Of a stretch of DNA of 64,000 bases, positions 1 to 8,641 are shown one piece after another. The notes under the pieces are model-generated. The model searched no databases. It saw only the letters and a program-made list of their open reading frames with translations, and was not told the DNA's origin. The stretch is from NCBI GenBank assembly GCA_963665015.2, contig CAXXSY010000003.1, positions 1,054,001 through 1,118,000 of the forward strand, written 5' to 3'. Source of the stretch: G963662655 sp963665015 (lineage in GTDB: Bacteria > Cloacimonadota > Cloacimonadia > Cloacimonadales > JAIOQZ01). Positions within the stretch are counted from its first letter, which is position 1, and every line of letters starts with the position of its first letter. The translations under genes were made by a program, and so were the position numbers.

Positions 1-495
1 GTGCCGCAATACGGCGTCAAGTACGAGGATTTTCCGGTGCGGGTACGCGAGGTGGTGATGACCGGTGGATTGACGGCGGGTTCGATTCTGCCGTTCTGGC
101 CCTCCGACTTGAAGTCACGCGCGAAAGAGATGCTTGACCAGATGGAAATCGCGAGTCTGGCCGATACACGTTACGGAGACCTTTCGGGCGGTCAGAAGCA
201 AAGAACGCTGATCGCGCGCGCCCTGATATCCGATCCCGATATCCTGTTTCTGGACGAGCCCACCGCGAGCGTCGATATGCGCATGGAACTCGGGATCTTC
301 GATCTGCTCAAGTCGATCGGCAAGACCATCGTGCTGGTGACGCACGACATCGGATTCGTCTCGTCATACGCGGATCGGGTCGCCTGTCTGAACCGCCGAC
401 TCGTGGTTCACATGACCTCGGAGATCAACGCGGACGTGATTTCGGGTACGTATCACGATCACATGGAGATTATCAGTCACCGCTGTGGGTTGTAA
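1..495 (+). CDS. ABC transporter ATP-binding protein, ZnuC/MntB-like (5' end cut by window)
   Basis: This is the C-terminal part of a metal-type ABC ATPase that would energise zinc or manganese uptake at the inner membrane. It begins inside the Q-loop region ('PQYGVKYEDFPVRVREVV', matching the 'VPQ...FPVTVxEVV' of ZnuC-type proteins). It then shows the signature 'LSGGQKQR' near residue 61, Walker B 'DILFLDEPTASVD' near residue 80 and the H-loop 'VLVTHD' near residue 112. Walker A lies before the window, so the GTG at base 1 is not the true start. The ZnuC assignment rests on the Q-loop context and the metal is not resolved. It converges on the next gene, with one base between the stops. Confidence 0.85.
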   Translation: MPQYGVKYEDFPVRVREVVMTGGLTAGSILPFWPSDLKSRAKEMLDQMEIASLADTRYGDLSGGQKQRTLIARALISDPDILFLDEPTASVDMRMELGIFDLLKSIGKTIVLVTHDIGFVSSYADRVACLNRRLVVHMTSEINADVISGTYHDHMEIISHRCGL

Positions 496-496
496 C

Positions 497-2191
497 TCAC
501 GGCAACCGATAGACATACATGTGATAGTACTTGCCGATATCCTTCGCGATCGGGGTCAGCCCAACGTCGGTGGCGTTCCGGATGGGCAGCGCTGAAAATA
601 GATAATCCACATCCATATCGCTTAGCTTCGGGATATTCATCTCGCAGGTGATGGAGGGCAGGATTTTCCGCAGATATCGCTGATCAAGCATGTGGATAAA
701 TACCCTGTCGTCAAACAGATAGAGCTGCGATCCCCACTTGCGCATATAGACTTCCAAAACTCTGTTCCGTGCCATCTCGCCATGCAAGATTTCTCTGAAA
801 TCTTCTTTCAGGTGTAGCGGATAGGATGGACAATATGCGCCCAGTGTCCGGAAGCCGTTGAAATTGGCGACCGACGGTGAGAAGCAGACGCAGCCGATCC
901 GGCACGCGCCCTTGTCGAAGCCATCTTCGTTGTCGGACAGGAATGTCTCGATACGGTCGAACTGCTCCGTTGACATCACCTCGTTCAGCGTCGGCTCCTG
1001 ATACCATGCCTTCAGGCTGGAATGGGCGTAGTTGATGCCGGTTTGCGCCAGGATCAGGACGATCGCGAGGATCATGACCGGCTTTTTCCAGCTTGATCGC
1101 CGGACCGCGAAGCTCAGGATGATCCCGGCCAGCAGGTACCATACCGGCGGTGTCAGAAAGTAGAATCTCGAGTAGTCAAAGCCGAATCGTATCCGGTTGT
1201 AAAAGTCGTTGATCGGCTGGTAGCGGTACAGAGCGAAGACCAGTGCGCAGAAGACGATGAATCCGGCGAGGATCGCGGTCAGCATCCGGTACGGGCTGTC
1301 TTTTCTGCGCAGGATCGCGATAACGCCGAGTACGGAGACCGGAAGCAGGATATACTGGTGAAACGAGTGGGCGTGGAGCTGCGAGGTGGTGAAGAAGGCG
1401 AGAAAGAAATCGGTGAACACGTCGGAAAGGCTCTTTGCCGCCAGCAGGATTTCGGATCGATTGCTGGGTATTTTCTCGACAAAGAGGATCGCGAAGAACG
1501 ACCAGTAGGTCGCGCAGTAGAGGATCAGCATGATGAGCGTCGGCGGGATCAGTCGCCAGAACGGCTTCCGCAGGATCGCCGAAAGTACGATGATCACCCC
1601 CAGCCCCATCAGCACGAAGATGCCGGTCAGGAAGAAGCCCGAATAGAGCGTGTAGAGCACGACTGCGAGATAGGCGAGGAGGATTCGCTCTTTGAGCTGG
1701 ATCGAGACAAAGGCCCAGGCGAGAAGCGGCAGACCGGCAATCGACAGTCCACCCTGCGGCCAGAACGGCAGGAACACGAACGACATGGCGAGTAGCGCGG
1801 GGAAGATGCGCGGCAGTTCCTTCATGAAGAAGCGTCCCAGCAGCAGGTAGAATCCGATGAAACCGAGGATGCGATAGACCATCTCGTTGACCACGTATCC
1901 GGGCAGAAATCCCAGTTGCCAGAAGAGTTTCTGCACGGAAAGGATGGACACGCGGAAGATGGGCTCCATACCGGGGAGGTAGTTTTCGGGCATGTCGTCG
2001 GAGGGAAGGAATCGTCCCTGGAATTCGCCGTCGAATATGCCCAGATAGCTTATCTGATCGAGGTTGTCGAACTGGCCGATCCAGACGTCGCCGCCCTTGA
2101 CCAGATAGGGCATGACAAACAACAGAAACATCAGACTCACGATTCCGAAGACCCACTTCGGCTCGTCGTACCATTTCAATTTATCCGGCAT
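497..2191 (-). CDS. Large polytopic membrane protein, possible glycan-transfer (GT-C/GtrC-like) component
   Basis: A 564-residue protein with about 10-12 hydrophobic segments between residues 14 and 390, followed by a soluble C-terminal third of about 170 residues. A short acidic loop after the first membrane segment ('QFDNLDQISYLG', about residues 40-51) recalls the first extracytoplasmic loop of GT-C enzymes. I recognise no named family with certainty. It is the last gene of the ten-gene glycan operon and overlaps wecE by 11 bases. Together with the GT2 and flippase genes upstream it would fit the third member of a Gtr-like module, which moves a lipid-linked sugar onto a surface glycan. That role is inferred from context only. 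Confidence 0.6.
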   Translation of the reverse strand: MPDKLKWYDEPKWVFGIVSLMFLLFVMPYLVKGGDVWIGQFDNLDQISYLGIFDGEFQGRFLPSDDMPENYLPGMEPIFRVSILSVQKLFWQLGFLPGYVVNEMVYRILGFIGFYLLLGRFFMKELPRIFPALLAMSFVFLPFWPQGGLSIAGLPLLAWAFVSIQLKERILLAYLAVVLYTLYSGFFLTGIFVLMGLGVIIVLSAILRKPFWRLIPPTLIMLILYCATYWSFFAILFVEKIPSNRSEILLAAKSLSDVFTDFFLAFFTTSQLHAHSFHQYILLPVSVLGVIAILRRKDSPYRMLTAILAGFIVFCALVFALYRYQPINDFYNRIRFGFDYSRFYFLTPPVWYLLAGIILSFAVRRSSWKKPVMILAIVLILAQTGINYAHSSLKAWYQEPTLNEVMSTEQFDRIETFLSDNEDGFDKGACRIGCVCFSPSVANFNGFRTLGAYCPSYPLHLKEDFREILHGEMARNRVLEVYMRKWGSQLYLFDDRVFIHMLDQRYLRKILPSITCEMNIPKLSDMDVDYLFSALPIRNATDVGLTPIAKDIGKYYHMYVYRLP

Positions 2192-3317
2192 TGGATTTCC
2201 TTTCGTAGAATCTTTTTATCGTGTCGCAGACGTGATCGATGTCCCCGATCGTCAGGTTGAAGTGCATGGGCAGTCTCAGGATTCGCTTGGCGGTGTCGTC
2301 CGTTACCGGCAAGTGAACCGCGTCGAACGCGCCGTCCCAGTAGGGCGCAAGGTGCAGCGGCTGGTAGTGGAAGGCCGACTGTATCTCATTATTGTGCAGA
2401 AATTCGATCAGCTCCCTGCGCTCGTCTTCGGAGGTGCAGAGGATGAAGAACGCGTGTCCGTTGGGCTGTGAATCGTCCGGCACGCTGGGAAGGCTTTCAA
2501 TGGGCAGGTTATTCTCCATGTTCTGCATATAGCGGTTGAACAGCGCGACGCGGTGCTCCGTAATGCCTTGCAGCGCATCCAGTTGCGCGTACAGGAACGC
2601 GGCTTGCAGGTCGCTGGCGAAGTAGTTCGATCCGGGTAGCCGCCAGGTGTAGGACTTAACTTTGTGCTCGTCGAACCTCCGGCGGTTTGTGCCGCGGTCG
2701 CGGATCATCTGGATGCGATCGACCAGAGCGGGATTGTTGACGATCACGGCGCCGCCCTCGCCGCAGTGGATGTTCTTGGTCTGGTGGAAGCTCAGCGTGG
2801 AGATGTCGCCGAAAGTGCCCAGGAGTCGTCCCGAAACCTTCGCGTCGATTCCGCAGGCGTTGTCTTCGATCAGGTAGATGCCGTGTCCGTCGCAGATTTC
2901 GCGGATGCGTTCGACCCCACTGGCGATCCCGCTGTAGTGAACCGCGACGACTGCCTTCGTGTGGTCGGTGATGAGCGCTTCGATCCGCTCCTCGTCGATG
3001 TTGCGTGTGTCGGATCGGATGTCGCACCAGACGAGGCTTACGCCCATACGCGCGAAGGCGGTGGCGGTTCCCACGTGGGTGAACGAGGGTAGGATCACCT
3101 CGTCGCCGGGCTTCAGTTCCATGGCGAGTGCCGCGATCTCGAGCGCGGCGCTGCATGAGGAGGTCAGCAGCGCGAGTCGGGCGTCGTACATCATACGGAG
3201 TCTGGCTTCGCAGATTCCGCTGAAATGCCCGTTGCCGCAGAAAGTTCCCGAGGTAAACACCTTCTCGATGTTCGCCTTCTCTCCTCCGGCGATCAGCGGT
3301 TGATTGAACACGATCAT
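2181..3317 (-). CDS. wecE: dTDP-4-amino-4,6-dideoxygalactose transaminase family (DegT/DnrJ/EryC1)
   Basis: A PLP-dependent sugar aminotransferase that would convert a dTDP-4-keto-6-deoxyhexose to the 4-amino sugar using glutamate. The family is clear from 'SSCSAALEIAAL', 'LPSFTHVGTATAF', 'LIEDNACGID' (PLP-contacting Asp) and the lysine in 'SFHQTKNIHCGEGG', which is residue 181 from the chosen start. 'RDRGTNRRRF' and the 'KSYTWRLPGSNYFASDLQAAFLYAQL' stretch (written here only as a landmark near residues 207-240) are typical of the WecE/RffA subgroup. The chosen start is the sixth codon of a longer frame beginning at 3332, because it makes an ATGA overlap with the WbqC-like gene. The amino sugar is probably the acceptor for the acylation genes in this operon. 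Confidence 0.88.
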   Translation of the reverse strand: MIVFNQPLIAGGEKANIEKVFTSGTFCGNGHFSGICEARLRMMYDARLALLTSSCSAALEIAALAMELKPGDEVILPSFTHVGTATAFARMGVSLVWCDIRSDTRNIDEERIEALITDHTKAVVAVHYSGIASGVERIREICDGHGIYLIEDNACGIDAKVSGRLLGTFGDISTLSFHQTKNIHCGEGGAVIVNNPALVDRIQMIRDRGTNRRRFDEHKVKSYTWRLPGSNYFASDLQAAFLYAQLDALQGITEHRVALFNRYMQNMENNLPIESLPSVPDDSQPNGHAFFILCTSEDERRELIEFLHNNEIQSAFHYQPLHLAPYWDGAFDAVHLPVTDDTAKRILRLPMHFNLTIGDIDHVCDTIKRFYERKSNAG

Positions 3318-4003
3318 GGTCGGTCTCCCCAAATGTATTGCGAGCTGTCGTCCCCGGCGCCAAACAACAGATCGAGGATGCTCACCCGATGCTCGAAATC
3401 GCCGTGAAGCTGCGGATAGTGCGGGTAATTGGGATATTCGAAGAATTCGACCCGGATTCCTTCAGCCTCGAACATCCTTTCGTCAAGATACTCCTTCGCG
3501 GCGGGTCCGGAGACGTAAACATCGGCTTCCAGCGCTTTCGCGATGTTGAGTAGCCGAAGATTGCGGTCACCGGATTCGGGGTATTCCGAGTCGTCGTGAA
3601 ACCGTGTATCGATTCCGAGGAATCCGCTGATGGCCACGATCAGGTACTGGTTGAGCTGCGAGAGGTATTGCCAGGATCGCTTCAGATAGACGTCCTCGAT
3701 CCAGTCGTGATATTTATCGAAATACTTGCAATCGTGGTAGTTATGACGCAAAGTCTTGTAATGCTTTATCTGCCAGCCTGTTCCGTCGATATGCACCTCA
3801 CGGATCGATGTGCCTCGACCGGCATTTACCGGCACGGTGAGCCACTTCGGGCCGCTCGGTGTCTTGATCCTGTTGCGGTTACGCCAGTCGCGCGAAGTAT
3901 ATTGCACCGAGTCGAGGAACACGAAGTCGTCAACATCCTGAATAATATGGAAATAGCCCTTCCACGGGATGTAGTTCGACTGGATGATGGCGACCTTCTT
4001 CAT
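3314..4003 (-). CDS. WbqC-like family protein
   Basis: A 229-residue protein starting 'MKKVAIIQSNYIPWKGYFHII', the characteristic opening of the WbqC-like family, with 'FVFLDSVQYTSRDWRNRN' and 'LTVPV' following. Members are common in O-antigen and other surface-glycan clusters next to genes for 4-amino-4,6-dideoxy sugars. A part in N-acylation of such sugars has been suggested, but I treat the reaction as unproven. The start at 4003 gives an ATGA overlap with the upstream PglD-like gene, and a longer frame upstream is rejected. The gene ends in an ATGA overlap with wecE, so translation is probably coupled along the operon. Confidence 0.82.
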   Translation of the reverse strand: MKKVAIIQSNYIPWKGYFHIIQDVDDFVFLDSVQYTSRDWRNRNRIKTPSGPKWLTVPVNAGRGTSIREVHIDGTGWQIKHYKTLRHNYHDCKYFDKYHDWIEDVYLKRSWQYLSQLNQYLIVAISGFLGIDTRFHDDSEYPESGDRNLRLLNIAKALEADVYVSGPAAKEYLDERMFEAEGIRVEFFEYPNYPHYPQLHGDFEHRVSILDLLFGAGDDSSQYIWGDRP

Positions 4004-4644
4004 CGCGCCTTCCGGAGGAATTTCGCGGGATTTCCCACCCAGATATCCATGGCGTCCATGTTCTTCAGCAGCACCGATCCCATGCCGAGCGTGGCGCGGG
4101 ATTTCAGGCAAAGGTTCTCGCGCACGGTGGCGTTGAGTCCTATGTGTACGCCGTCTTCGATCGTCACATACGAGCTGACGCAGCTCTGCGCGGCGAAGTG
4201 GCAGAAATCGCCGATCGCGGTGTTGTGCCCGATCGAGGCGTTGACCATCACCAGGCAGCATTTTCCGAGTGTCGCATCCGATGAAATGGAGGCGTTGGGC
4301 ATAACGATCGTTCCTGATCCCAGTTTTACGCTCGGTGCCACATACGCCATGGGATGCACGAAGGTGTAGAGCTGGTCCTCGGGGATGCTCAGGCTCTCGA
4401 AGAGATCGAGTCGCTCGCTCTGGCCGTCGATCCGGTAGATGGTATAGACGAACCGGTGACCCTCGCGGATGAACGCGCCGAGTTCGCCGGTCGAGCCCAG
4501 CACGGGGTAGGAGCCGATGGTACCGCCTTTCTGTTCCCGATCGTTCAGGAATCCTGCCACGACGTCGCCCTCCGCGTGCCGGATGGCGTCTGCGATGACG
4601 GTACCGTTGCCGATCCCGCCGATGATGATAATCTTTTTTGGCAT
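4000..4644 (-). CDS. NeuD/PglD-family sugar acetyltransferase
   Basis: A 214-residue protein with an N-terminal nucleotide-sugar-binding part ('MPKKIIIIGGIGNGTVIADAI', 'VVAGFLND') and a C-terminal left-handed beta helix of hexapeptide repeats ('GSGTIVMPNASISSDATLG', 'IGHNTAIGDFCHFAAQS', 'VHIGLNATV'). Family members use acetyl-CoA to N-acetylate UDP-4-amino-sugars (PglD) or O-acetylate sialic acid (NeuD). Here the natural substrate would be the 4-amino sugar made by WecE. The usual catalytic His is plausibly the one in 'ASIGHNTAIGDF'. The ATG at 4644 is chosen because it starts exactly at the conserved Rossmann-like strand, two bases after the preceding stop. Confidence 0.82.
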   Translation of the reverse strand: MPKKIIIIGGIGNGTVIADAIRHAEGDVVAGFLNDREQKGGTIGSYPVLGSTGELGAFIREGHRFVYTIYRIDGQSERLDLFESLSIPEDQLYTFVHPMAYVAPSVKLGSGTIVMPNASISSDATLGKCCLVMVNASIGHNTAIGDFCHFAAQSCVSSYVTIEDGVHIGLNATVRENLCLKSRATLGMGSVLLKNMDAMDIWVGNPAKFLRKAR

Positions 4645-4646
4645 GA

Positions 4647-5510
4647 TCACTCCGTGATGATTCGCTCGATCTCGAACTGTGGCTTGAAACGCTGAAGCAA
4701 TCGCCTGTCTTTCACGATCATGGATACGATGAAGATGAGGATGGCGAGGCATCGGACCGGCTTGCTCCTCGTACAGGAGTACAGCGCGACCGCCTTGACG
4801 ATCCCGATGATGCCCACGATATCGTGTGGAATTCTGCCGAAGACGAGAAGCCGTGTCAACGCGAGCGCGATCAGTTTCTTTATCGAATAGGAACTGCGGT
4901 TGTCGCTACGCGACTCTCGTTCGAGTCGGATCGTGCTCCACGAGCAGCCTTTCGCGTGCAGTTGACTCAGAATCGTGCCGGGCTGGACGGGTTTCCGGAA
5001 GATATCGTCCAGGCAGCTTCGTCGCAAGATGCGAAATACGCCGGCGCAGCGCGGATTGCGGATGATGGTCAGTCGGTTGGACAGCACGTAGAACGCGATC
5101 GACGCCAGGTTGCGCCTGAAAATCTGGTTGGACTGCGGCCTGCTGGCGATCACCATGTCGTGTTGCCGTTCGAGGATGCGACGGTAGAGGCGCTCAATGT
5201 CCTCCGGCTTGTCCTGTAGATCGCTGTCCATCACGACGCAGTATCTACCGCGCGCCTGGGTCAACCCGGCGGCGATGGCGTTCGGCTGCCCGTAATTTTG
5301 CGCCAGCTTGATGATTCGGATGCCGGGAGATTGGTTCATCTGCTGCTTGATGGTTTGAACCGTATCGTCCCGGCTGCCGTCATCGACCAGCAGGATTTCG
5401 AAGGATTTCTCCATCCCGTGCAACGTTTCCCATGTGCGGCGGATAAATTCTACGATGGTCTTCTCGCCGTTATAGACGGGTGCGACGACCGATATCTCGA
5501 TGGGTTTCAC
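4647..5510 (-). CDS. Family 2 glycosyltransferase, polyprenyl-phosphate (GtrB/DPM1-like)
   Basis: A 287-residue enzyme with a GT2 fold: 'ISVVAPVYNGEKTI', 'ILLVDDGSRDDT' (first nucleotide-sugar Asp pair), 'LAQNYGQPNAIAAGL' and the DxD-type 'VVMDSDLQDKPEDI'. Two hydrophobic stretches near the C-terminus suit a membrane-anchored enzyme that loads a sugar onto a polyprenyl phosphate at the cytoplasmic face. The start is a GTG at 5510, inside a GTGA overlap with the flippase gene. A longer upstream frame has no glycosyltransferase sequence and is rejected. In this operon it would pair with the flippase and the 564-residue membrane protein in a Gtr-like three-part system, which is an inference. Confidence 0.85.
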   Translation of the reverse strand: MKPIEISVVAPVYNGEKTIVEFIRRTWETLHGMEKSFEILLVDDGSRDDTVQTIKQQMNQSPGIRIIKLAQNYGQPNAIAAGLTQARGRYCVVMDSDLQDKPEDIERLYRRILERQHDMVIASRPQSNQIFRRNLASIAFYVLSNRLTIIRNPRCAGVFRILRRSCLDDIFRKPVQPGTILSQLHAKGCSWSTIRLERESRSDNRSSYSIKKLIALALTRLLVFGRIPHDIVGIIGIVKAVALYSCTRSKPVRCLAILIFIVSMIVKDRRLLQRFKPQFEIERIITE

Positions 5511-6457
5511 TGTGTGCCTCCCGCGAGGATGTCTTCCTTGCGCAGGTTGCCGTGAATCGACAGGATGCCGCCGACCAGTGCCGGGATGCCGGTCATGATC
5601 AGGAAGTTCAGGATCGATATGGCGATGAGATCGGCGGGAATGATATCCAGCCGCTGGTAGAAGAAGATGAACGCACCCTCCCGAATGCCGAAACCGCTGG
5701 TGGTGAGCGGGATCAGCGAGATGGTCTGGATCAACGGCACGAAGCACAGGTGCTGGATCAGCGGCATCGGGTGTCCCATCAAGAGGAAGAGGAAATGGAT
5801 GTTGAGGATGCTCAGGAGCTGAACGAACACGATCAGCACGAATCCCTGAGTCATGAATCCCGGACGGGCTTTCGACAGGAGGTTCGCAAGCTTGCGGACC
5901 TGCATGACGATCCGCTGCAGGAGGTTACCTTCCCGATCTTCCCGAACGTTCATCCTGCGGATGATAAGAACCATCGCAATCAGGGTGGCAATCGCGCAGA
6001 CCAGAACGACGCGCAAGGCCCATATCCACGATAGTTCCTGAATGAAAAAGCTTGCAGCCAGCGCGATGAGGAAGAGGCAGAGCACGCCGCAATACTTTTC
6101 CAGAATCACGGATCCGATGGCGGTCTTTCGGTCGATGCGTCGCATCAGAAGGTAGGCGCGGATCAGCGCGAAGCCGTCCGAGGAGGGCAGGAACACGCCC
6201 CAGAAGATCGACTGGAAGTTGATGCGGATGAGTTTCGGCGCGTCGTACGTCGAACCGAGCGCGTGCAGCATTGTCTGCCACCGGTACCCCGCCAGGATCG
6301 GAATCAGAACGATGCTGATCATCAGGCAGGGGATCAGCCAGACGAGATCGCTCGACGCGAGATCGATGCTGCTGACCGTAACGTGGTAGTGCTTAAGCAG
6401 AAACGCGAGTAGCGCGGCGGCAATCAAGAGCTGTGCCGCCTTGATCCACTTCTTCAT
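5507..6457 (-). CDS. AglD/MprF-type integral membrane protein (UPF0104), probable lipid-linked sugar flippase
   Basis: A 316-residue protein with about eight hydrophobic segments and the pattern of the lysylphosphatidylglycerol-synthase transmembrane family: 'MLHALGSTYDAPKLIRINFQSIFWGVFLPSSDG' region near residues 65-95, 'RIDRKTAIGSVILEKYCGV' and 'TTSGFGIREGAFIFF' near residue 253. MprF members of this fold flip an aminoacylated lipid, and AglD-type members work on lipid-linked sugars. In this operon, next to a GtrB-like transferase, flipping a polyprenyl-linked sugar is the natural reading, but it is not shown by sequence alone. It overlaps nadA and the GT2 gene by four bases each. Confidence 0.8.
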   Translation of the reverse strand: MKKWIKAAQLLIAAALLAFLLKHYHVTVSSIDLASSDLVWLIPCLMISIVLIPILAGYRWQTMLHALGSTYDAPKLIRINFQSIFWGVFLPSSDGFALIRAYLLMRRIDRKTAIGSVILEKYCGVLCLFLIALAASFFIQELSWIWALRVVLVCAIATLIAMVLIIRRMNVREDREGNLLQRIVMQVRKLANLLSKARPGFMTQGFVLIVFVQLLSILNIHFLFLLMGHPMPLIQHLCFVPLIQTISLIPLTTSGFGIREGAFIFFYQRLDIIPADLIAISILNFLIMTGIPALVGGILSIHGNLRKEDILAGGTQ

Positions 6458-7359
6458 GATCCCATGATCTCCGACATGCGGTCGAGCGATCGCTTCATCG
6501 CGATGGCGGTATCCTCGTCCAGAACGACTTCGTTTTCTTCGTTCAATAGCGCGTTATAGGCGAGTTCGAGCTGATTCAGTTTCATGTCTTCGCACTGCAT
6601 CTTCGAGCTGAGCGGAATCAGGCGTTTCTCCGGGAATCGGTGGCGCAGTTGTACGTACAGTCCCGTCTCCGTTCCGATGATCGCCTTGTCGTTGTTCTGC
6701 ACGAAGTCGATCATCTGACTGGTGGAGCACACCCTGTCCGCGAACAGGCACACATCGAGACCGCACTCGGGATGCACCAGTAGCGAGTAATCCGGATACT
6801 GCTCTTTCACCGCCTTCGCTTCCTCGATGGGGATTCTTTGATGCACGTAGCAATAGCTGTCGAACATGATCAGCTTTCTGCCCGTCTGGTGTTCGACCCA
6901 TCTCCCGATGTTGCGGTCCGGCACAAAGATGATCTCTTTGTCGTCCGGGATTCTTCTGACCAGATCGACGCAGTTCGCCGAGGTGCAGGTGACTGTGCTT
7001 TCCGCCTTGAGCGTCGCGGGTGAATTGACGTAGCAGACCACCTCCGCGTCGGGATGAAGCTCCCTGAGCCTGCGCAGGCTGACGGGATTCTGCATGTTCG
7101 CCAGTCGGCAGTCGGCGGTCGGGTGCGCCATCAGGACTTTCTTGTCCGGACTCAGCAGCTTGGCTGTCTCGCCCATGATGCGGATACTGCACACCAGCAG
7201 CATCTCTTCGTCACGCTTTGCGGCGACTTTCGCCATCTGGAGCGAATCGCCCACGTAGTCGGAAATCTCCTGCATTCTGTAATCGACGTAGTTGTGCGTC
7301 ATGATGAAGCAATTCTTCTTTTCTTTCAGTTCCAAAATCTGCTTCTGTATAGGTTCCAC
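6454..7359 (-). CDS. nadA: Quinolinate synthase (NadA) family iron-sulfur enzyme in a glycan operon
   Basis: NadA condenses iminoaspartate with dihydroxyacetone phosphate to quinolinate, using a 4Fe-4S cluster. All landmarks are present: 'THNY' (His22), 'VGDSLQ' (Ser39), 'TADCRLAN' (cluster Cys84), 'VVCYVNS' (Tyr110), 'CTSAN', 'YCYVHQ' (cluster Cys170), 'VHPEC' (His196, Glu198) and 'MQCEDMK' (cluster Cys256). These match the Thermotoga enzyme as I recall it. Two stretches are less usual: 'SIRIMGETAK' where 'GVxFMAExxK' is typical, and 'NSPATLK' after Tyr110. No nadB or nadC lies in the window. The gene is translationally coupled to the flippase by an ATGA overlap, so it may serve glycan acylation rather than NAD. 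Ordinary NAD synthesis is the alternative. Confidence 0.85.
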   Translation of the reverse strand: MEPIQKQILELKEKKNCFIMTHNYVDYRMQEISDYVGDSLQMAKVAAKRDEEMLLVCSIRIMGETAKLLSPDKKVLMAHPTADCRLANMQNPVSLRRLRELHPDAEVVCYVNSPATLKAESTVTCTSANCVDLVRRIPDDKEIIFVPDRNIGRWVEHQTGRKLIMFDSYCYVHQRIPIEEAKAVKEQYPDYSLLVHPECGLDVCLFADRVCSTSQMIDFVQNNDKAIIGTETGLYVQLRHRFPEKRLIPLSSKMQCEDMKLNQLELAYNALLNEENEVVLDEDTAIAMKRSLDRMSEIMGS

Positions 7360-7368
7360 GTGTACTCC

Positions 7369-8640
7369 TTATTCGAATTGGTTTCCTATTATCGATCGTA
7401 TGAAAGGCGTTTTTCCGCCCGTTGTCTTTTCCAGTTCATCGACGATCTTGAAATCGATTTTCATTCTTTCGCCGAGTCGCTTGCGCAAGCCCCTCTCCAG
7501 CGCGGACTGCGAGGCCTGGTCGTATTGGTGATCTACCACGAGGCGGAAGGTGATGTGATCCAGCGCGTCCTGCACGCACTGCGAGACGATCACGCCCTTT
7601 GCCTGATCCACCGAGTGCGACATCACCGCGCCGAGAATTCGTCCGTCCGGCGTGACGATGTGGTCGCAAGCCTTACCCTGGATTTCCTTCACGCGGCGGA
7701 AGGGGCGTCCGCAAAGGCAATCTTCGTCCTCGAGTGTGACCAGATCGCGCGTGTCGTAACGGATCAGGGGCATGGAATAATTATAGTAGCTGGTGCCGAC
7801 CAGGCTTCCGTTCTCGATCTCCATATAGCTGAAGTCGTCTATCAGGTGCAGCGATCCGTGCTCGCACTGGCTGATCATGGCGCTACATTCGTGCATGGAA
7901 TGGAAATCGAACACTTTTGTGTCGTAGAGCGATTCGATCCGCTCGCGACGATGCGGGGAGAGCTTCTCGCCGTAGGTGATCACGGCCTGGGGCGAGGGGA
8001 TATCGATACCGGCTTCGGACGCGAATTGCCCGATCATCATGATGTCGAAGGGGAATCCGATGATAAACCGTACCGGCTTCTTCTCCAGAAATCCGACCAG
8101 TTTAAGCGCGGAATGCTTCTTCAGCCGGTTGGAATCGAATCGGATCACGTTGTAGAGTCTGTTGTACTGGAAATCGCGATCCGAAAAATAATAGCTTTGC
8201 ACCGAGAGTGTGCGCATACCGGGCCGGTATCCCGCCCAGCCGAAGCTCCGCAGCAGTGCGGCGATCTTGTTTGCCTGCACGGCGTCGCTCAGCACGAAAT
8301 GGAGCGGCGTCCCGGTGGAACCGCTGGTCGAGTCCCAGGTGATGCCATAGCGCTTCGCTTGATCGGACAGAAATTCGTCCTTGCGGGTGCGAACCGTCTC
8401 CTTGTCCAGGAGCGGGATGCGGTGCATATCCTCGATCCCGCGGAAGGTCGATGCGTCCAGCTCGATCTCGCGGAAGAGGTTGCGATAGTACGGTACGTGT
8501 ATTGAGGTGTAGCGGATCAGGTCGATCAGCAGCCGGTTCTGTTCGCGTCGCAGTTCGTCACGGCTCCGATTCTGCGATTTCCGGTAGAAGCGCAGCCGTT
8601 TCAGTACCTCGAAAGGTATTTGCAGGATCGATTTTTCCAT
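7369..8640 (-). CDS. PaaK/CapK-type adenylate-forming ligase
   Basis: A 423-residue member of the phenylacetate-CoA ligase/CapK family, which activates a carboxylic acid with ATP to an acyl-adenylate and usually a CoA thioester. The N-terminus 'LIRYTSIHVPYYRNLF' and 'IPLLDKETVRTRKDEFLS' are typical. The ATP-binding loop is 'DSTSGSTGTPLHF' near residue 103, the central motif is 'MHECSAMISQCEHGSLHL', and 'YNYSMPLIRYDTRDL' is the adenylate-contact region. 'CLCGRPF' resembles the metal-binding loop of PaaK relatives. Members with this length are common in capsule and O-antigen loci. Lying one base after the CitE-like gene and nine before nadA, it probably activates an acid made by one of these neighbours. 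The substrate is unknown. Confidence 0.8.
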   Translation of the reverse strand: MEKSILQIPFEVLKRLRFYRKSQNRSRDELRREQNRLLIDLIRYTSIHVPYYRNLFREIELDASTFRGIEDMHRIPLLDKETVRTRKDEFLSDQAKRYGITWDSTSGSTGTPLHFVLSDAVQANKIAALLRSFGWAGYRPGMRTLSVQSYYFSDRDFQYNRLYNVIRFDSNRLKKHSALKLVGFLEKKPVRFIIGFPFDIMMIGQFASEAGIDIPSPQAVITYGEKLSPHRRERIESLYDTKVFDFHSMHECSAMISQCEHGSLHLIDDFSYMEIENGSLVGTSYYNYSMPLIRYDTRDLVTLEDEDCLCGRPFRRVKEIQGKACDHIVTPDGRILGAVMSHSVDQAKGVIVSQCVQDALDHITFRLVVDHQYDQASQSALERGLRKRLGERMKIDFKIVDELEKTTGGKTPFIRSIIGNQFE

Positions 8641-8641
8641 T

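Noticed and set aside
7054..8505. Long plus-strand frame opposite the PaaK-like gene
   Set aside because: It mirrors the codon pattern of the minus-strand gene, has no recognisable domain and no ribosome-binding site; the minus-strand product is a clear family member. The same applies to long antisense frames at 12374-14080, 16168-17364, 23347-24897, 37189-38433, 52212-53699, 55449-57515 and 57512-59065.
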